A stretch of DNA of 20,675 bases from contig CAKSEF010000028.1 of the NCBI GenBank assembly GCA_934446465.1, forward strand, positions 1 to 20,675. The letters run 5' to 3'. The notes beneath the pieces are model-generated. The model had not been told where the DNA came from, searched no databases, and saw only the letters and a program-made list of their open reading frames with translations. This document shows, one piece after another, positions 7,551 to 16,107 of this stretch (positions are counted from its first letter, which is position 1; each line of letters opens with the position of its first letter). Source of the stretch: an uncultured Oscillospiraceae bacterium. GTDB taxonomy: Bacteria > Bacillota > Clostridia > Oscillospirales > JAAYXM01. The position numbers were made by a program, and so were the translations under genes.

Positions 7551-7865
7551 ATGGCTGACAATGCCGTCAAAACGGTTGCAAACGCAGAGCGTGAGGCGAA
7601 CGAGATAATTCTGACCGCGAACGCGGAGGCGAAGAAAATCGTTTCAGACGCGCAAAAAGCGGGAAAGCTTCTGTATGAGGAAGCAATAGCCGCGGCGCAC
7701 AAAAAGGTATCCGAGTTGCTCAAAGCCGCAGAGCTCGGAGCATCGTCCTCACAGAGCGAGATTCTCTCTGAGGCTGAGACCGAGTGTGAAAAACTCGAAA
7801 CGCTGGCTCGGGGAAAAATGGAAAAAGCGGCTTCGGTCATCGCGGAAAGGGTCGTGAGGGGATAA
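7551..7865 (+). CDS. ntpF: V-type ATP synthase subunit G/H (peripheral stalk)
   Basis: Protein of 104 residues, nearly all alpha-helical and rich in Ala, Glu and Lys with heptad spacing (AEREANEIILTANAEAKKIV), as expected for the short coiled-coil stalk subunit (called F in Enterococcus hirae, H or G elsewhere) that pairs with subunit E to hold the catalytic head against rotation. The sequence is low in specific motifs, so the assignment rests on helix pattern, length and place: first gene of the cluster, directly before subunit I. The ribosome site is AAGGCGGTG at 7536-7544. The stop TAA at 7863-7865 abuts the next ATG. Confidence 0.82.
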   Translation: MADNAVKTVANAEREANEIILTANAEAKKIVSDAQKAGKLLYEEAIAAAHKKVSELLKAAELGASSSQSEILSEAETECEKLETLARGKMEKAASVIAERVVRG

Positions 7866-9794
7866 ATGTCTATTGTAAGAATGAAACATCTCCGCATGAT
7901 GGCGATGACGGAGGACAGGGAAAAAATAATGCGGTTGCTTTCGCATCTCGGTGCGGTGGAGGTCCGCGAAACGGAGCTTTCGGACGACGGACTCTCCCGA
8001 ACAACGGAAACGGATTCGGATAAGATACTTGAGAGTCTGGCGAAAATCCGCTCCGCACGCGAGACGATTGTTAAGCACGGGAATGTGAAACGCGGAATGT
8101 TCACTCCGCGTATACAGATAAGCAGAAGCGAGCTTCTGTCGTCAAGCAGGATTTTGCACGCAATAGACGCGGCTGACGAAATCAATTCGCGCGCGGCGGA
8201 GCTGGCGGCAAAAAATGCGGAGAAATCGAGACTTGTTGCATTCCGCGAAAACCTCGTTCCGTGGAAGGGGTTAAGATCTCCGCTTGACTGTCCGCAGGGA
8301 AAGTACTTTGAAATAAGGCTTCTGACAACTCCGTCGCAAATTCCGCGGGCGGATATAGAGCAGGCGGTGTACGCCGAGTGTGAGCTTTCGCATCTCGAGT
8401 TTATATCGGAGGACAGAGAGCTTCACTATGTTATGCTCATCTGCCACTCAAGCGAGCGGGAAAAATCATGGGATGCGCTGAAAAACTTCGGTGCGGCGGC
8501 CGTGAAGTTCCGCGGAATACAAACAACGGCTGCGGAAAAAATCCGCGAGACAGACAAAAAGATAAAAGAAATTGAATTTGCGATATCGGAGCTTGAGGAA
8601 AAATTCACATCGGATGATAAGCTGTACGATGAATTTCTGATTGCCGAGGACTCGCTGTCCGCAAGGCTTGCGTGCGAAGCGGGCGCGGAGAAGACGGCGG
8701 AAACGGAAAAGACATTCCTGCTCGAGGGCTGGTGTCCGGCGCGGGAGGAGAAAATGCTCAGCGAGTTCTTCGATGCGAACGGATGTGCGTATGAGTTCAC
8801 CGAACCGACGGAGGACGACGTTCCGCCGACGCTTACGTATAATACGCGCATGATACAGCCGTTTAACGTAATTACAAACATGTACAGTCCGCCGGCATAC
8901 CGCGGGATAGACCCGAACCCCATGATGGCACCGTTTTTCACATTGTTTTTCGGAATAATGCTGTCCGACGCGGGATACGGTCTCCTGCTCGCGCTTTTCG
9001 GTGCGTTCGCGCTTATAAAGCTGAAACCGCGAGGCGGATTTAAGAGCTTTATGCAGCTCGCCGTAATCTGTGGTATATCTACTGTCGTGTGGGGCGTTCT
9101 CTTCGGAGGATTCTTCGGAGATGCGATTCCGTCAATTTACAAGCTGTTTACGGGAAAAGAGCTCGGATTTGACACCGCGCTGTGGTTCAATCCGATGAAC
9201 GACCCGATGAAAATGCTCATATTCTCAATGCTTCTCGGCGGAGTTCAGATAGTTGTAAGTATGGCGATAAAGGCGTATATGATGATACGCGACGGCGACA
9301 TCCTCGGCGCAATATTTGATATCGGATTCTGGTGGGTGGCAATCGGCGGCGGAATTTATGCGTTCGTCGGCGATATGAAAATCGGACTGACAATCGCGCT
9401 TGCGGGTGCAGTCGGACTTATACTCACACAGGGTCGTGCAAAGAAGAATATAATAATGAAATTCTTCAGCGGTGTTTTGAGCCTTTACGATGTAACATCA
9501 TATCTCTCGGATGTACTTTCGTATTCGAGACTCCTCGCACTGTCGCTCTCGACGGCGGTCGTCGCAAGCGTTATCAACACGATGGGCTCGCTCACAGGTG
9601 TTTGGATGTTCTTCCCGATATTCATTTTCGGGCATCTGTTTAACATTGCAATAAACCTTGTCGGCTCATTTGTTCACTCAGCAAGGCTTCAGTACGTCGA
9701 ATTTTTCGGCAGGTTCTATGAAAGCGGAGGAGAACTGTTCTCACCGCTCTGTATAAATACAAAAAATGTTGATATCATCAAGGAGGAAAATTAA
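7866..9794 (+). CDS. ntpI: V-type ATP synthase subunit I (membrane stator, a-subunit)
   Basis: Protein of 642 residues. The N-terminal ~320 residues are hydrophilic and coiled-coil-rich, the cytoplasmic arm that docks on the peripheral stalks. The C-terminal half begins with NPMMAPFFTLFFGIMLSDAG and contains about seven to eight membrane segments. The near-invariant arginine that faces the rotor ring is R555 in LSYSRLLALSLS, followed by the conserved HLFNIAINLVGSFVHSARLQ and a YVEFFGRFYE element. Subunit I forms the two half-channels by which ions reach and leave the K ring. Length and all conserved blocks are normal. The ATG follows the upstream stop without a gap and is served by GTGAGGGG within the end of that gene. 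Confidence 0.95.
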   Translation: MSIVRMKHLRMMAMTEDREKIMRLLSHLGAVEVRETELSDDGLSRTTETDSDKILESLAKIRSARETIVKHGNVKRGMFTPRIQISRSELLSSSRILHAIDAADEINSRAAELAAKNAEKSRLVAFRENLVPWKGLRSPLDCPQGKYFEIRLLTTPSQIPRADIEQAVYAECELSHLEFISEDRELHYVMLICHSSEREKSWDALKNFGAAAVKFRGIQTTAAEKIRETDKKIKEIEFAISELEEKFTSDDKLYDEFLIAEDSLSARLACEAGAEKTAETEKTFLLEGWCPAREEKMLSEFFDANGCAYEFTEPTEDDVPPTLTYNTRMIQPFNVITNMYSPPAYRGIDPNPMMAPFFTLFFGIMLSDAGYGLLLALFGAFALIKLKPRGGFKSFMQLAVICGISTVVWGVLFGGFFGDAIPSIYKLFTGKELGFDTALWFNPMNDPMKMLIFSMLLGGVQIVVSMAIKAYMMIRDGDILGAIFDIGFWWVAIGGGIYAFVGDMKIGLTIALAGAVGLILTQGRAKKNIIMKFFSGVLSLYDVTSYLSDVLSYSRLLALSLSTAVVASVINTMGSLTGVWMFFPIFIFGHLFNIAINLVGSFVHSARLQYVEFFGRFYESGGELFSPLCINTKNVDIIKEEN

Positions 9795-9795
9795 A

Positions 9796-10278
9796 ATGGC
9801 AACGTATATCGGAACAGCAATCGCGCTCTTCGGCGCGGCATTCGTATCACTTTTCGCAGGTATAGGCTCGGCTCGCGGAGTCGGTCTCGTCGGTGAGGCC
9901 GCCGCAGGCGTTGTAACGGAAGACCCGAACAAATTCGGTCAGACGCTTCTTCTTCAGGCTCTCCCGGGAACACAGGGCATCTACGGTCTGCTTATTGCAT
10001 TCCTTGTGCTTATGAAGGTCGGTATAGTCGGCGGAAGTGCTGCCGAAGTATCGCTCATGCAGGGTATATATATCTTTGCATCATGCCTCCCGATGGCATT
10101 TGTGGGATATTTTTCCGCAATCGCGCAGGGCAGAGCAGCCGCCTCGGGCATACACATTGTTGCAAAGCGCCCGGAGGAAGTTTCAAAGGCAATGATTTAT
10201 GCGGCGATGGTAGAAACATACGCTGTTTTGGCACTTCTCGTTTCGTTCCTCATGCTCAACGGAGTTTCGGTAGGCTAA
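9796..10278 (+). CDS. ntpK: V-type ATP synthase subunit K (rotor ring, c-subunit), Na+-type ligands
   Basis: Protein of 160 residues. ATG 9796 is used, not the in-frame ATG 9766, because AAGGAGG ends 9 nt before it and the family starts there. Four membrane helices make two tandem hairpins (GIGSARGVGLVGEAAA in the first; GYFSAIAQGRAAASGI in the second), the double-hairpin form of V-type K subunits, with the ion carboxylate only in the second: E140 in AAMVETYA. Aligned by eye with E. hirae NtpK, the five Na+ ligand positions (L61, T64, Q65, Q110, E139 there) are all kept as L56, T59, Q60, Q111 and E140. This supports Na+ coupling, although Li+ or H+ use cannot be excluded from sequence. The first hairpin carries no carboxylate at the matching position. 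Confidence 0.95.
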   Translation: MATYIGTAIALFGAAFVSLFAGIGSARGVGLVGEAAAGVVTEDPNKFGQTLLLQALPGTQGIYGLLIAFLVLMKVGIVGGSAAEVSLMQGIYIFASCLPMAFVGYFSAIAQGRAAASGIHIVAKRPEEVSKAMIYAAMVETYAVLALLVSFLMLNGVSVG

Positions 10279-10291
10279 GGAGTTTCGTGAT

Positions 10292-10867
10292 ATGAACGGA
10301 ATTGAAAACATTGTAAAAAAAATAGCTTCGGACGCATCTGCACGGGCAGATGCAATTGCGGCGCGTGCACGGGAAGAAGCTTCTAAAACGGAAGCTGAGT
10401 ATAAATCCCGAGCAGATGCGGAGACTTCGGCTATAATAGAAAACGGCAGAAAAAACTCGGCGGAGCGAGAGAAGCGTCTCGGCGGGGTGGCCCGTCTTGA
10501 GGCAAAAAAGCGGGTTCTTGCAAAAAAACAGGAGCTTATCTCGGAGGCATTTGACCTTGCGGAGAAAAAGCTTGAGTCGCTTCCCGACGATGAGCGCGCA
10601 AAAACGCTCGCACAGCTTGCGCTTTCTGCGGCAGACGGGGATGGGGGCGAGATAATACTCTCGGCATCCGAACGCGGCAAAATAGGCGGAAAAATTCTTG
10701 AGTATACGGCAGAAAACAAGAAGATTACTCTTTCTGACGAAACACGCAATATTTCCGGACTTATATTGAAAAACGGCAAGACGGAGACAAATTGCACATT
10801 CTCATCTCTCGTCGGCTCAATGCGTGAGGAAATGAGCGTCGAGATTGCCGAAATACTCTTTGGATAA
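10292..10867 (+). CDS. ntpE: V-type ATP synthase subunit E (peripheral stalk)
   Basis: Protein of 191 residues. The first ~110 residues are a charged Ala/Glu/Lys-rich helix, the stalk part; the remainder is a mixed alpha/beta C-terminal head ending EEMSVEIAEILFG, as in subunit E proteins, whose C-terminus binds the top of the A/B head. RGKIGGKILEYTAENKKI and the SLVGSMREEM segment near the end fit the family. TAAGGAG at 10276-10282 (overlapping the K stop) lies 9 nt before the ATG. Position between K and C is the standard ntp order. Confidence 0.9.
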   Translation: MNGIENIVKKIASDASARADAIAARAREEASKTEAEYKSRADAETSAIIENGRKNSAEREKRLGGVARLEAKKRVLAKKQELISEAFDLAEKKLESLPDDERAKTLAQLALSAADGDGGEIILSASERGKIGGKILEYTAENKKITLSDETRNISGLILKNGKTETNCTFSSLVGSMREEMSVEIAEILFG

Positions 10868-10878
10868 GAGGTATTTTG

Positions 10879-11862
10879 ATGAAGCATAAGGATACGGATT
10901 ATTTATACGCCTCAATGCGTATACGCGCAAATGAAAAGAATCTTCTGACAAAGCAGAAAACCGAACGCATGATAGACGCAAAAACACCCGAGGAAGCCGC
11001 AAAAATACTTGCGGAATCGGGCTACGGGGACGCCTCTCTCAGGAGTCTCTCCGATGTAGAGCGGGCGATATCCGCCCAGCGGTCGGAAACCATGCACCTT
11101 GTCGAAGAAATAACGGATAATAAATTTATCTTTGATGCTTTTGCGCTTAAATACGATTTTCACAATATTAAAGCAATAATAAAATCGGAGCTGACAGGCG
11201 AGAGCGCGGAAAGACTTTTGTCCGACGCGGGAACAATTAACCCGCAAAAGCTTCTCCATGCCATGCAGACGGGAGATTTGTCCTCTCTGCCGAAAGAAAT
11301 GGCAGGAGCAATAAGCGATGCGCGCGAAACACTTGCCCATACGGGAGATCCGCAGCCGGCCGACTTCATACTCGACCGTGCATGTTTTGGAATGCAGCTC
11401 TCATCGGCAAGAGAAGCTCAAAGCAAGTTCCTTGAGGGATATGTAAGGCTCTCTATTGATGCCGCAAACCTCCGCACGGCAGTCCGCACAGCACGTCAGG
11501 GACGTGAGTGGGACGTTGCAAAAAAAGCTCTCATACACGGCGGAAATGTGTCGGAGGACGCGTATGCCACACCGAATTATGCGGAAATGTTTTCGGCAAG
11601 TGAGCTTTCGACCGCCGCCGAATACGGCGAAGCCGCCGCAGCGGGAAAGAGCGGACTTATGGAGTTTGAACGCGAGCTCTCAAATGCGCTCATCAGATAT
11701 ATACAGGGCGCGAAGTATTCGTCGTTCGATGAGCGCCCGATAGTCGCGTATATCGCGGCGAAAGAGGCGGAAGGCATTACGGTAAGAATCATCATGGCAG
11801 GAAAGTTTGAAGGTCTTTCCGCGGATGAAATACGAAGCAGATTGAGGTTGTCATATGTATAA
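10879..11862 (+). CDS. ntpC: V-type ATP synthase subunit C (central-stalk coupling protein, d-type)
   Basis: Protein of 327 residues from ATG 10879; a TTG at 10876 is also in frame but the ATG is better spaced from GAGG (10868-10871). The protein is mostly alpha-helical and shows the family's YLYASMRIRANEKNLLT start, repeated helical thirds, FDAFALKYDFHNIKAIIKSE, a VRLSIDAANLRTAVRTARQG segment, and a C-terminal PIVAYIAAKEAEGITVRIIMAGK. Subunit C sits as a funnel-shaped socket between the K ring and the D/F shaft. Its end overlaps the next start by 8 nt, suggesting coupled translation. Confidence 0.93.
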   Translation: MKHKDTDYLYASMRIRANEKNLLTKQKTERMIDAKTPEEAAKILAESGYGDASLRSLSDVERAISAQRSETMHLVEEITDNKFIFDAFALKYDFHNIKAIIKSELTGESAERLLSDAGTINPQKLLHAMQTGDLSSLPKEMAGAISDARETLAHTGDPQPADFILDRACFGMQLSSAREAQSKFLEGYVRLSIDAANLRTAVRTARQGREWDVAKKALIHGGNVSEDAYATPNYAEMFSASELSTAAEYGEAAAAGKSGLMEFERELSNALIRYIQGAKYSSFDERPIVAYIAAKEAEGITVRIIMAGKFEGLSADEIRSRLRLSYV

Positions 11863-12172
11863 GCTTGCAGTATTGGGCGACCGCGAGAGTATCCTCGGAT
11901 ACAAGACGCTCGGATTTGAGGTCTGCCCCGCTGAAAATGTAGATGTCGGAAAACGTGAACTGAAGAGGCTCGCCGAGAACGGCACGGCGATTATATATAT
12001 AACCGAACAGCTCGCCTGCCGTATAGAAGACGAAATAGCGAAATATAAAGACTTGCCCATTCCCGCAATAATTCTTGTTCCGGGGAAAGAGGGCTCACTC
12101 GGCATCGGTATGAAGGGCGTTCACAGCTCGGTGGAACGCGCGGTAGGCGCCGACATTTTAGCACAGCAGTAA
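11855..12172 (+). CDS. ntpG: V-type ATP synthase subunit F (central shaft)
   Basis: Protein of 105 residues with the CheY-like alternating fold of V-type subunit F: KLAVLGDRESILGYKTLGFE at the start, TAIIYITEQLACRIEDEI in the middle, and PIPAIILVPGKEGSLGIG towards the end. It binds subunit D to form the rotating shaft and can modulate ATP hydrolysis. The gene is called ntpG in the E. hirae scheme and atpF/ntpF elsewhere, so the letter depends on the naming system. The start overlaps the end of subunit C; GAGG sits 8 nt upstream. Confidence 0.93.
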   Translation: MYKLAVLGDRESILGYKTLGFEVCPAENVDVGKRELKRLAENGTAIIYITEQLACRIEDEIAKYKDLPIPAIILVPGKEGSLGIGMKGVHSSVERAVGADILAQQ

Positions 12173-12175
12173 CGA

Positions 12176-12199
12176 CGAAGCAAATGCTTCGGGAAGGGA
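12176..12199 (+). promoter_or_regulatory. Small hairpin and ribosome site before subunit A
   Basis: In the 38-nt gap between the F and A genes, CGAAGC (12176-12181) and GCTTCG (12186-12191) form a 6-bp stem with loop AAAT, directly followed by a GGGAAGGGA ribosome site (12191-12199) that lies 11 nt from the ATG. It could be an mRNA processing or translation-setting element; no T-run follows, so it is not a terminator. Confidence 0.4.
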
Positions 12200-12210
12200 T
12201 TTGATAGTCA

Positions 12211-13980
12211 ATGACAAGCGGAAAGATAGTTAAAGTTTCCGGACCGCTGATTGTTGCGGAGGGACTCTCCCACGCAAATATGTTCGATGTGGTTCACGTC
12301 GGACGTGATAAGCTCATCGGTGAAATAATCGAGATGCGAGGCGACCGTGCTTCTATTCAGGTATATGAGGAGACGGCGGGAATCGGGTACGGCGACGAAG
12401 TTGTAACAACAGGCGCACCGCTCTCCGTAGAGCTCGCACCGGGACTTATAGAGAATATTTACGACGGAATCCAGCGTCCGCTCGAAAAGATACGCGAAAT
12501 TGCGGGAAGCAATATAAACCGCGGGATAGAAGTTAAGTCGGTAGACAGAGACAAACTCTGGGATTTCACACCTAAGGTAAAGAAGGGCGACAGAGTCGTC
12601 TCGGGCGATATCATAGGAACTGTTCCGGAAACGGTCATAGTGGAACACAGAGTTATGGTTCCGCACGGCATAGAGGGCACAGTCGAAGAGATTCATCAGG
12701 GCTCTTACAAAGTGGAGGACGTTATATGCAAAATCCGTGATGACAAGGGAGACCTCCACGATGTCGCCATGCTTCAGAAGTGGCCTGTCCGCGTAGGACG
12801 TCCGTACAAGGAAAAGATGCCGCCTGACGTACCGATGATTACAGGGCAGCGCGTTATAGATACAATGTTCCCGATTGCCAAAGGCGGTGCCGCCGCAGTT
12901 CCGGGGCCGTTCGGAAGCGGTAAGACCGTTGTTCAGCACCAGCTTGCAAAGTGGTCGGACGTTGACATAGTAGTATACATCGGATGCGGAGAACGCGGAA
13001 ACGAAATGACAGATGTTCTGCGTGAGTTCCCTGAGCTTAAAGACCCGAAAACGGGACAGTCGCTCATGAAAAGAACGGTTCTTATAGCGAATACTTCGGA
13101 TATGCCTGTTGCGGCGCGTGAGGCGTCAATATACACGGGAATAACAATCGCCGAATATTACAGGGATATGGGATATGACGTTGCGGTAATAGCCGACTCG
13201 ACATCGCGCTGGGCAGAAGCGCTCCGTGAAATGTCGGGACGTCTCGAGGAAATGCCGGGTGAAGAAGGATACCCCGCATACCTCGCTTCGCGTCTTGCAC
13301 AGTTCTATGAACGTGCGGGAAGAGTTTACGCCTCATGTGGTGAGGAGAGAAAAGGCTCGCTTACCGCAATCGGTGCGGTTTCACCTCCGGGAGGCGATAT
13401 TTCCGAACCTGTTTCGCAGGCAACGCTCAGAATAGTAAAGGTATTTTGGGGACTTGATTCAACGCTTGCATACAGACGCCACTTCCCGGCAATCAACTGG
13501 CTTAATTCATATTCGCTCTATCTCGACAGGCTCTCGGGCTGGTTTGATGAGAATGTATCGAGAAGCTTTATGGAAAACCGTTCGGGGGCGATGCACCTCC
13601 TTCAGCTTGAATCCGAGCTTCAGGAAATAGTAAGACTCGTCGGTATAGACGCGCTCTCACCCGAGGACAGACTGACGCTTGAAACGGCTCAGATTATCCG
13701 TGAGGACTTCCTCCAGCAGAACGCATTCTCCGATACCGACAGCTACACGCCTCTTGATAAGCAGGCACAGCTTATGGGACTTATACTCAAGTTCTATGAA
13801 CTCGGACGCCGTGCAATCTCGGGCGGGGTATCGCAGAATGATGTGTTCGCAATAAGCGCACGCGAAAAAATCGGCCGTGCGAAGGACGCGCCGAACGACA
13901 GCTACACAAAAGTATATGCGGAAATTGATTCGCTCATGGAAAGCGAAATTGAAAAGCTTATGGCAAAGGAGGTACAATAA
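12211..13980 (+). CDS. ntpA: V-type ATP synthase catalytic subunit A
   Basis: Protein of 589 residues, normal for bacterial A subunits. Domains in order: N-terminal beta-barrel (1-~70), the A-type bulge domain rich in beta strands (~110-200, DFTPKVKKGDRVVSGDIIG), nucleotide-binding domain with Walker A GPFGSGKT (232-239; K238, T239), GCGERGNEMTDVL, and the VAVIADSTSRWAEALREMSGR block, then the helical C-terminal domain. With subunit B it forms the hexameric head where ATP is made or hydrolysed. All recognisable catalytic elements are intact. The stop TAA shares its last A with the ATG of subunit B (TAATG), consistent with coupled, equal production of A and B. Confidence 0.98.
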   Translation: MTSGKIVKVSGPLIVAEGLSHANMFDVVHVGRDKLIGEIIEMRGDRASIQVYEETAGIGYGDEVVTTGAPLSVELAPGLIENIYDGIQRPLEKIREIAGSNINRGIEVKSVDRDKLWDFTPKVKKGDRVVSGDIIGTVPETVIVEHRVMVPHGIEGTVEEIHQGSYKVEDVICKIRDDKGDLHDVAMLQKWPVRVGRPYKEKMPPDVPMITGQRVIDTMFPIAKGGAAAVPGPFGSGKTVVQHQLAKWSDVDIVVYIGCGERGNEMTDVLREFPELKDPKTGQSLMKRTVLIANTSDMPVAAREASIYTGITIAEYYRDMGYDVAVIADSTSRWAEALREMSGRLEEMPGEEGYPAYLASRLAQFYERAGRVYASCGEERKGSLTAIGAVSPPGGDISEPVSQATLRIVKVFWGLDSTLAYRRHFPAINWLNSYSLYLDRLSGWFDENVSRSFMENRSGAMHLLQLESELQEIVRLVGIDALSPEDRLTLETAQIIREDFLQQNAFSDTDSYTPLDKQAQLMGLILKFYELGRRAISGGVSQNDVFAISAREKIGRAKDAPNDSYTKVYAEIDSLMESEIEKLMAKEVQ

Positions 13981-15359
13981 TGCTTAAGGAATATCGTACC
14001 ATCCAAGAAGTTGCAGGCCCGCTCATGCTCATAAAAAATGTCTCCGGAGTTGCATATGACGAACTCGGAGAGGTTGAACTTCCTAACGGACAGATAAGGC
14101 GCTGTAAGGTGCTTGAGGTAAACGGGAACGACGTTTTGGTACAGCTCTTTGAGAGCAGCGCGGGAATAAACCTTGCACAGAGCAAAGTCCGTTTCCTCGG
14201 ACACGGTATTGAGCTGGGCGTTTCAACGGATATGCTCGGACGGGTATTTGACGGAATGGGCCGTCCCGCCGATAACGGACCCGAGATTCTCCCGGAAGAG
14301 AGAAGAAACATAAACGGTACGCCTATGAACCCGGCATCGCGCAACTACCCCGATGAATTTATTCAGACGGGCATATCAACAATAGACGGACTTAATACGC
14401 TTGTACGCGGTCAGAAGCTTCCGATATTCTCGGGCTCGGGACTTCCGCACGCACAGCTTGCCGCGCAGATAGCACGTCAGGCAAAGGTGCTGTCGGCAGA
14501 TGCCAAGTTCGCCGTTGTTTTTGCGGCTATCGGAATTACGTTTGAAGAGGCGGATTTCTTCATCAGCGACTTTAAGAGAACGGGTGCAATCGACAGAACG
14601 GTTCTCTTTATAAATCTTGCAAACGACCCGGCAATCGAGCGTATATCAACACCGCGTATGGCGCTTACGGCAGCCGAGTATCTCGCGTTTGAGAAGAATA
14701 TGCACGTTCTTGTAATTATGACGGATATAACGAACTACGCCGAGGCACTACGTGAGGTTTCGGCGGCGCGTAAAGAGGTTCCGGGCCGCCGCGGATATCC
14801 GGGTTATCTCTATACCGACCTTGCAACGATGTATGAGCGCGCGGGAAGAAACCTCGACAGCGAAGGCTCGATTACAATGATACCGATTCTTTCGATGCCG
14901 GAGGATGACAAGACGCATCCTATCCCCGACCTTACGGGATATATAACGGAGGGGCAGATTATTCTCTCGCGAGAGCTTTACCGCAAGAATATACTCCCAC
15001 CTGTTGATGTTCTTCCTTCGCTTTCGAGACTTAAGGATAAGGGAATCGGAGCGGGAAAAACGCGCGAAGACCACGCGGGAACAATGAACCAGCTCTTTGC
15101 CGCATATGCACGCGGTAAGGAAGCCAAGGAGCTCATGACGATTCTCGGTGAGGCAGCGCTCTCCGATATCGATAAACTTTACGCAAAATTCGCAGATGAG
15201 TTTGAAAGAAAATATGTAAATCAGGGCTATAATGAAAACCGTTCGATAGAGGAAACGCTGAATCTCGGATGGAAGCTCCTCTCGATTCTTCCGAAGAGCG
15301 AGCTTAAGAGAATTAAGCCTGAATTTATAGAAAAATACCTGCCGAAAGATGAGCAGTAA
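13980..15359 (+). CDS. ntpB: V-type ATP synthase regulatory subunit B
   Basis: Protein of 459 residues, usual for V-type B. It has the beta-barrel start (YRTIQEVAGPLMLIKNVSGV), the degenerate P-loop region FSGSGLPHAQLAAQIARQA typical of noncatalytic B subunits, MTDITNYAEALREVSAAR, and GRRGYPGYLYTDLATMYERAG, which carries residues that reach into the A-site interface. It alternates with subunit A in the head. AAGGAGG at 13966-13972, inside the end of the A gene, serves this start, and the two genes overlap by one base. Confidence 0.98.
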   Translation: MLKEYRTIQEVAGPLMLIKNVSGVAYDELGEVELPNGQIRRCKVLEVNGNDVLVQLFESSAGINLAQSKVRFLGHGIELGVSTDMLGRVFDGMGRPADNGPEILPEERRNINGTPMNPASRNYPDEFIQTGISTIDGLNTLVRGQKLPIFSGSGLPHAQLAAQIARQAKVLSADAKFAVVFAAIGITFEEADFFISDFKRTGAIDRTVLFINLANDPAIERISTPRMALTAAEYLAFEKNMHVLVIMTDITNYAEALREVSAARKEVPGRRGYPGYLYTDLATMYERAGRNLDSEGSITMIPILSMPEDDKTHPIPDLTGYITEGQIILSRELYRKNILPPVDVLPSLSRLKDKGIGAGKTREDHAGTMNQLFAAYARGKEAKELMTILGEAALSDIDKLYAKFADEFERKYVNQGYNENRSIEETLNLGWKLLSILPKSELKRIKPEFIEKYLPKDEQ

Positions 15360-15377
15360 GAAAGGGAAGCTTCGGAT

Positions 15378-16022
15378 ATGACCGCAATGAATGTAAATCC
15401 GACGCGCATGGAGCTCAAACGCCTGAAAACGCGCTTAACAACTGCACAGCGCGGGCATAAACTGCTCAAGGATAAGCGCGATGAGCTGATGAAGCGTTTT
15501 CTTGATATCGTGCGTGAAAACCTCGCGCTCCGACGCGAAGTGGAGTCGGCACTGATTTCGGCAAACCGCGGATTCACCGTCGCAAGCGCGGTGATGTCAT
15601 CCGAAATGCTCGAGCAGTCGCTCATGTGTCCTACAAAGAGCGTTGAGGTAGACGTCTCTTACAGCAATATAATGAGCGTTGAGGTGCCCGTATATAAGTT
15701 CACGGAGAGCGACGGGAGAACGATTTATCCCTACGGCTATGCCATGACATCGGGTGAGCTCGACGACGCGGTTGACGGTATGGCATCAATCATGCCTAAG
15801 CTCCTGAAGCTCGCGGAAATGGAGAAGTCGGCACAGCTTCTTGCACAGGAGATTGAGAAGACGCGCCGCCGCGTAAATGCGCTTGAATACGTCATGATTC
15901 CGCAGCTCTCGGAGACTATACGCGAAATAACGATGAAGCTCGATGAAAATGAGCGCGGAAACTTAACCCGACTCATGAAGGTTAAGGATATGATGATAAA
16001 GGAACAGTTTCAAAAGAAATAA
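15378..16022 (+). CDS. ntpD: V-type ATP synthase subunit D (central rotor shaft)
   Basis: Protein of 214 residues. Long antiparallel helices at each end flank a short central beta region, as in subunit D, the shaft that turns inside the A3B3 head. Family signatures: NPTRMELKRLKTRLTTAQRG near the start, the LKDKRDELMKRF stretch, and VNALEYVMIPQLSETI towards the end. ATG 15378 lies 10 nt after AAAGGGA; Met4 is a possible alternative. It closes the nine-gene ATPase cluster; a strong hairpin follows 12 nt later. Confidence 0.96.
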   Translation: MTAMNVNPTRMELKRLKTRLTTAQRGHKLLKDKRDELMKRFLDIVRENLALRREVESALISANRGFTVASAVMSSEMLEQSLMCPTKSVEVDVSYSNIMSVEVPVYKFTESDGRTIYPYGYAMTSGELDDAVDGMASIMPKLLKLAEMEKSAQLLAQEIEKTRRRVNALEYVMIPQLSETIREITMKLDENERGNLTRLMKVKDMMIKEQFQKK

Positions 16023-16024
16023 AA

Positions 16025-16065
16025 AGTCAAATGAAAGCGCCGTGTTTTCACGGCGCTTGTTGACT
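16025..16065 (+). terminator. Hairpin after the ATPase operon, without a clear U-tract
   Basis: A perfect 10-bp GC-rich stem (16035-16044 with 16049-16058, loop TTTT) is enclosed by a second 6-bp pairing of AGTCAA (16025-16030) with TTGACT (16060-16065). No run of Ts follows, so termination may be partial and the AEC and serpin genes could receive read-through. Confidence 0.6.
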
Positions 16066-16107
16066 GTAATGTATAATACACAGTAAAAAAATAAGGGGAA
16101 TCGTATT

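Noticed and set aside
7529..8185. Minus-strand open frame of 218 codons
   Set aside because: Antisense to ntpF and the start of ntpI, and it would cover the ATPase leader; no domain.
10183..10887. Minus-strand open frame of 234 codons
   Set aside because: Antisense to ntpE and the end of ntpK; Ser/Ala-rich composition reflects the Glu/Lys/Ala coding strand.
12208..12939. Minus-strand open frame of 243 codons
   Set aside because: Fully antisense to ntpA, with no recognisable domain; shadow of a conserved gene.
16060..16077. TTGACT and TATAAT before the AEC gene as a promoter
   Set aside because: The boxes are only 6 nt apart, far too close; the TTGACT is better explained as part of the post-ntpD hairpin. 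A -10-only promoter cannot be excluded.
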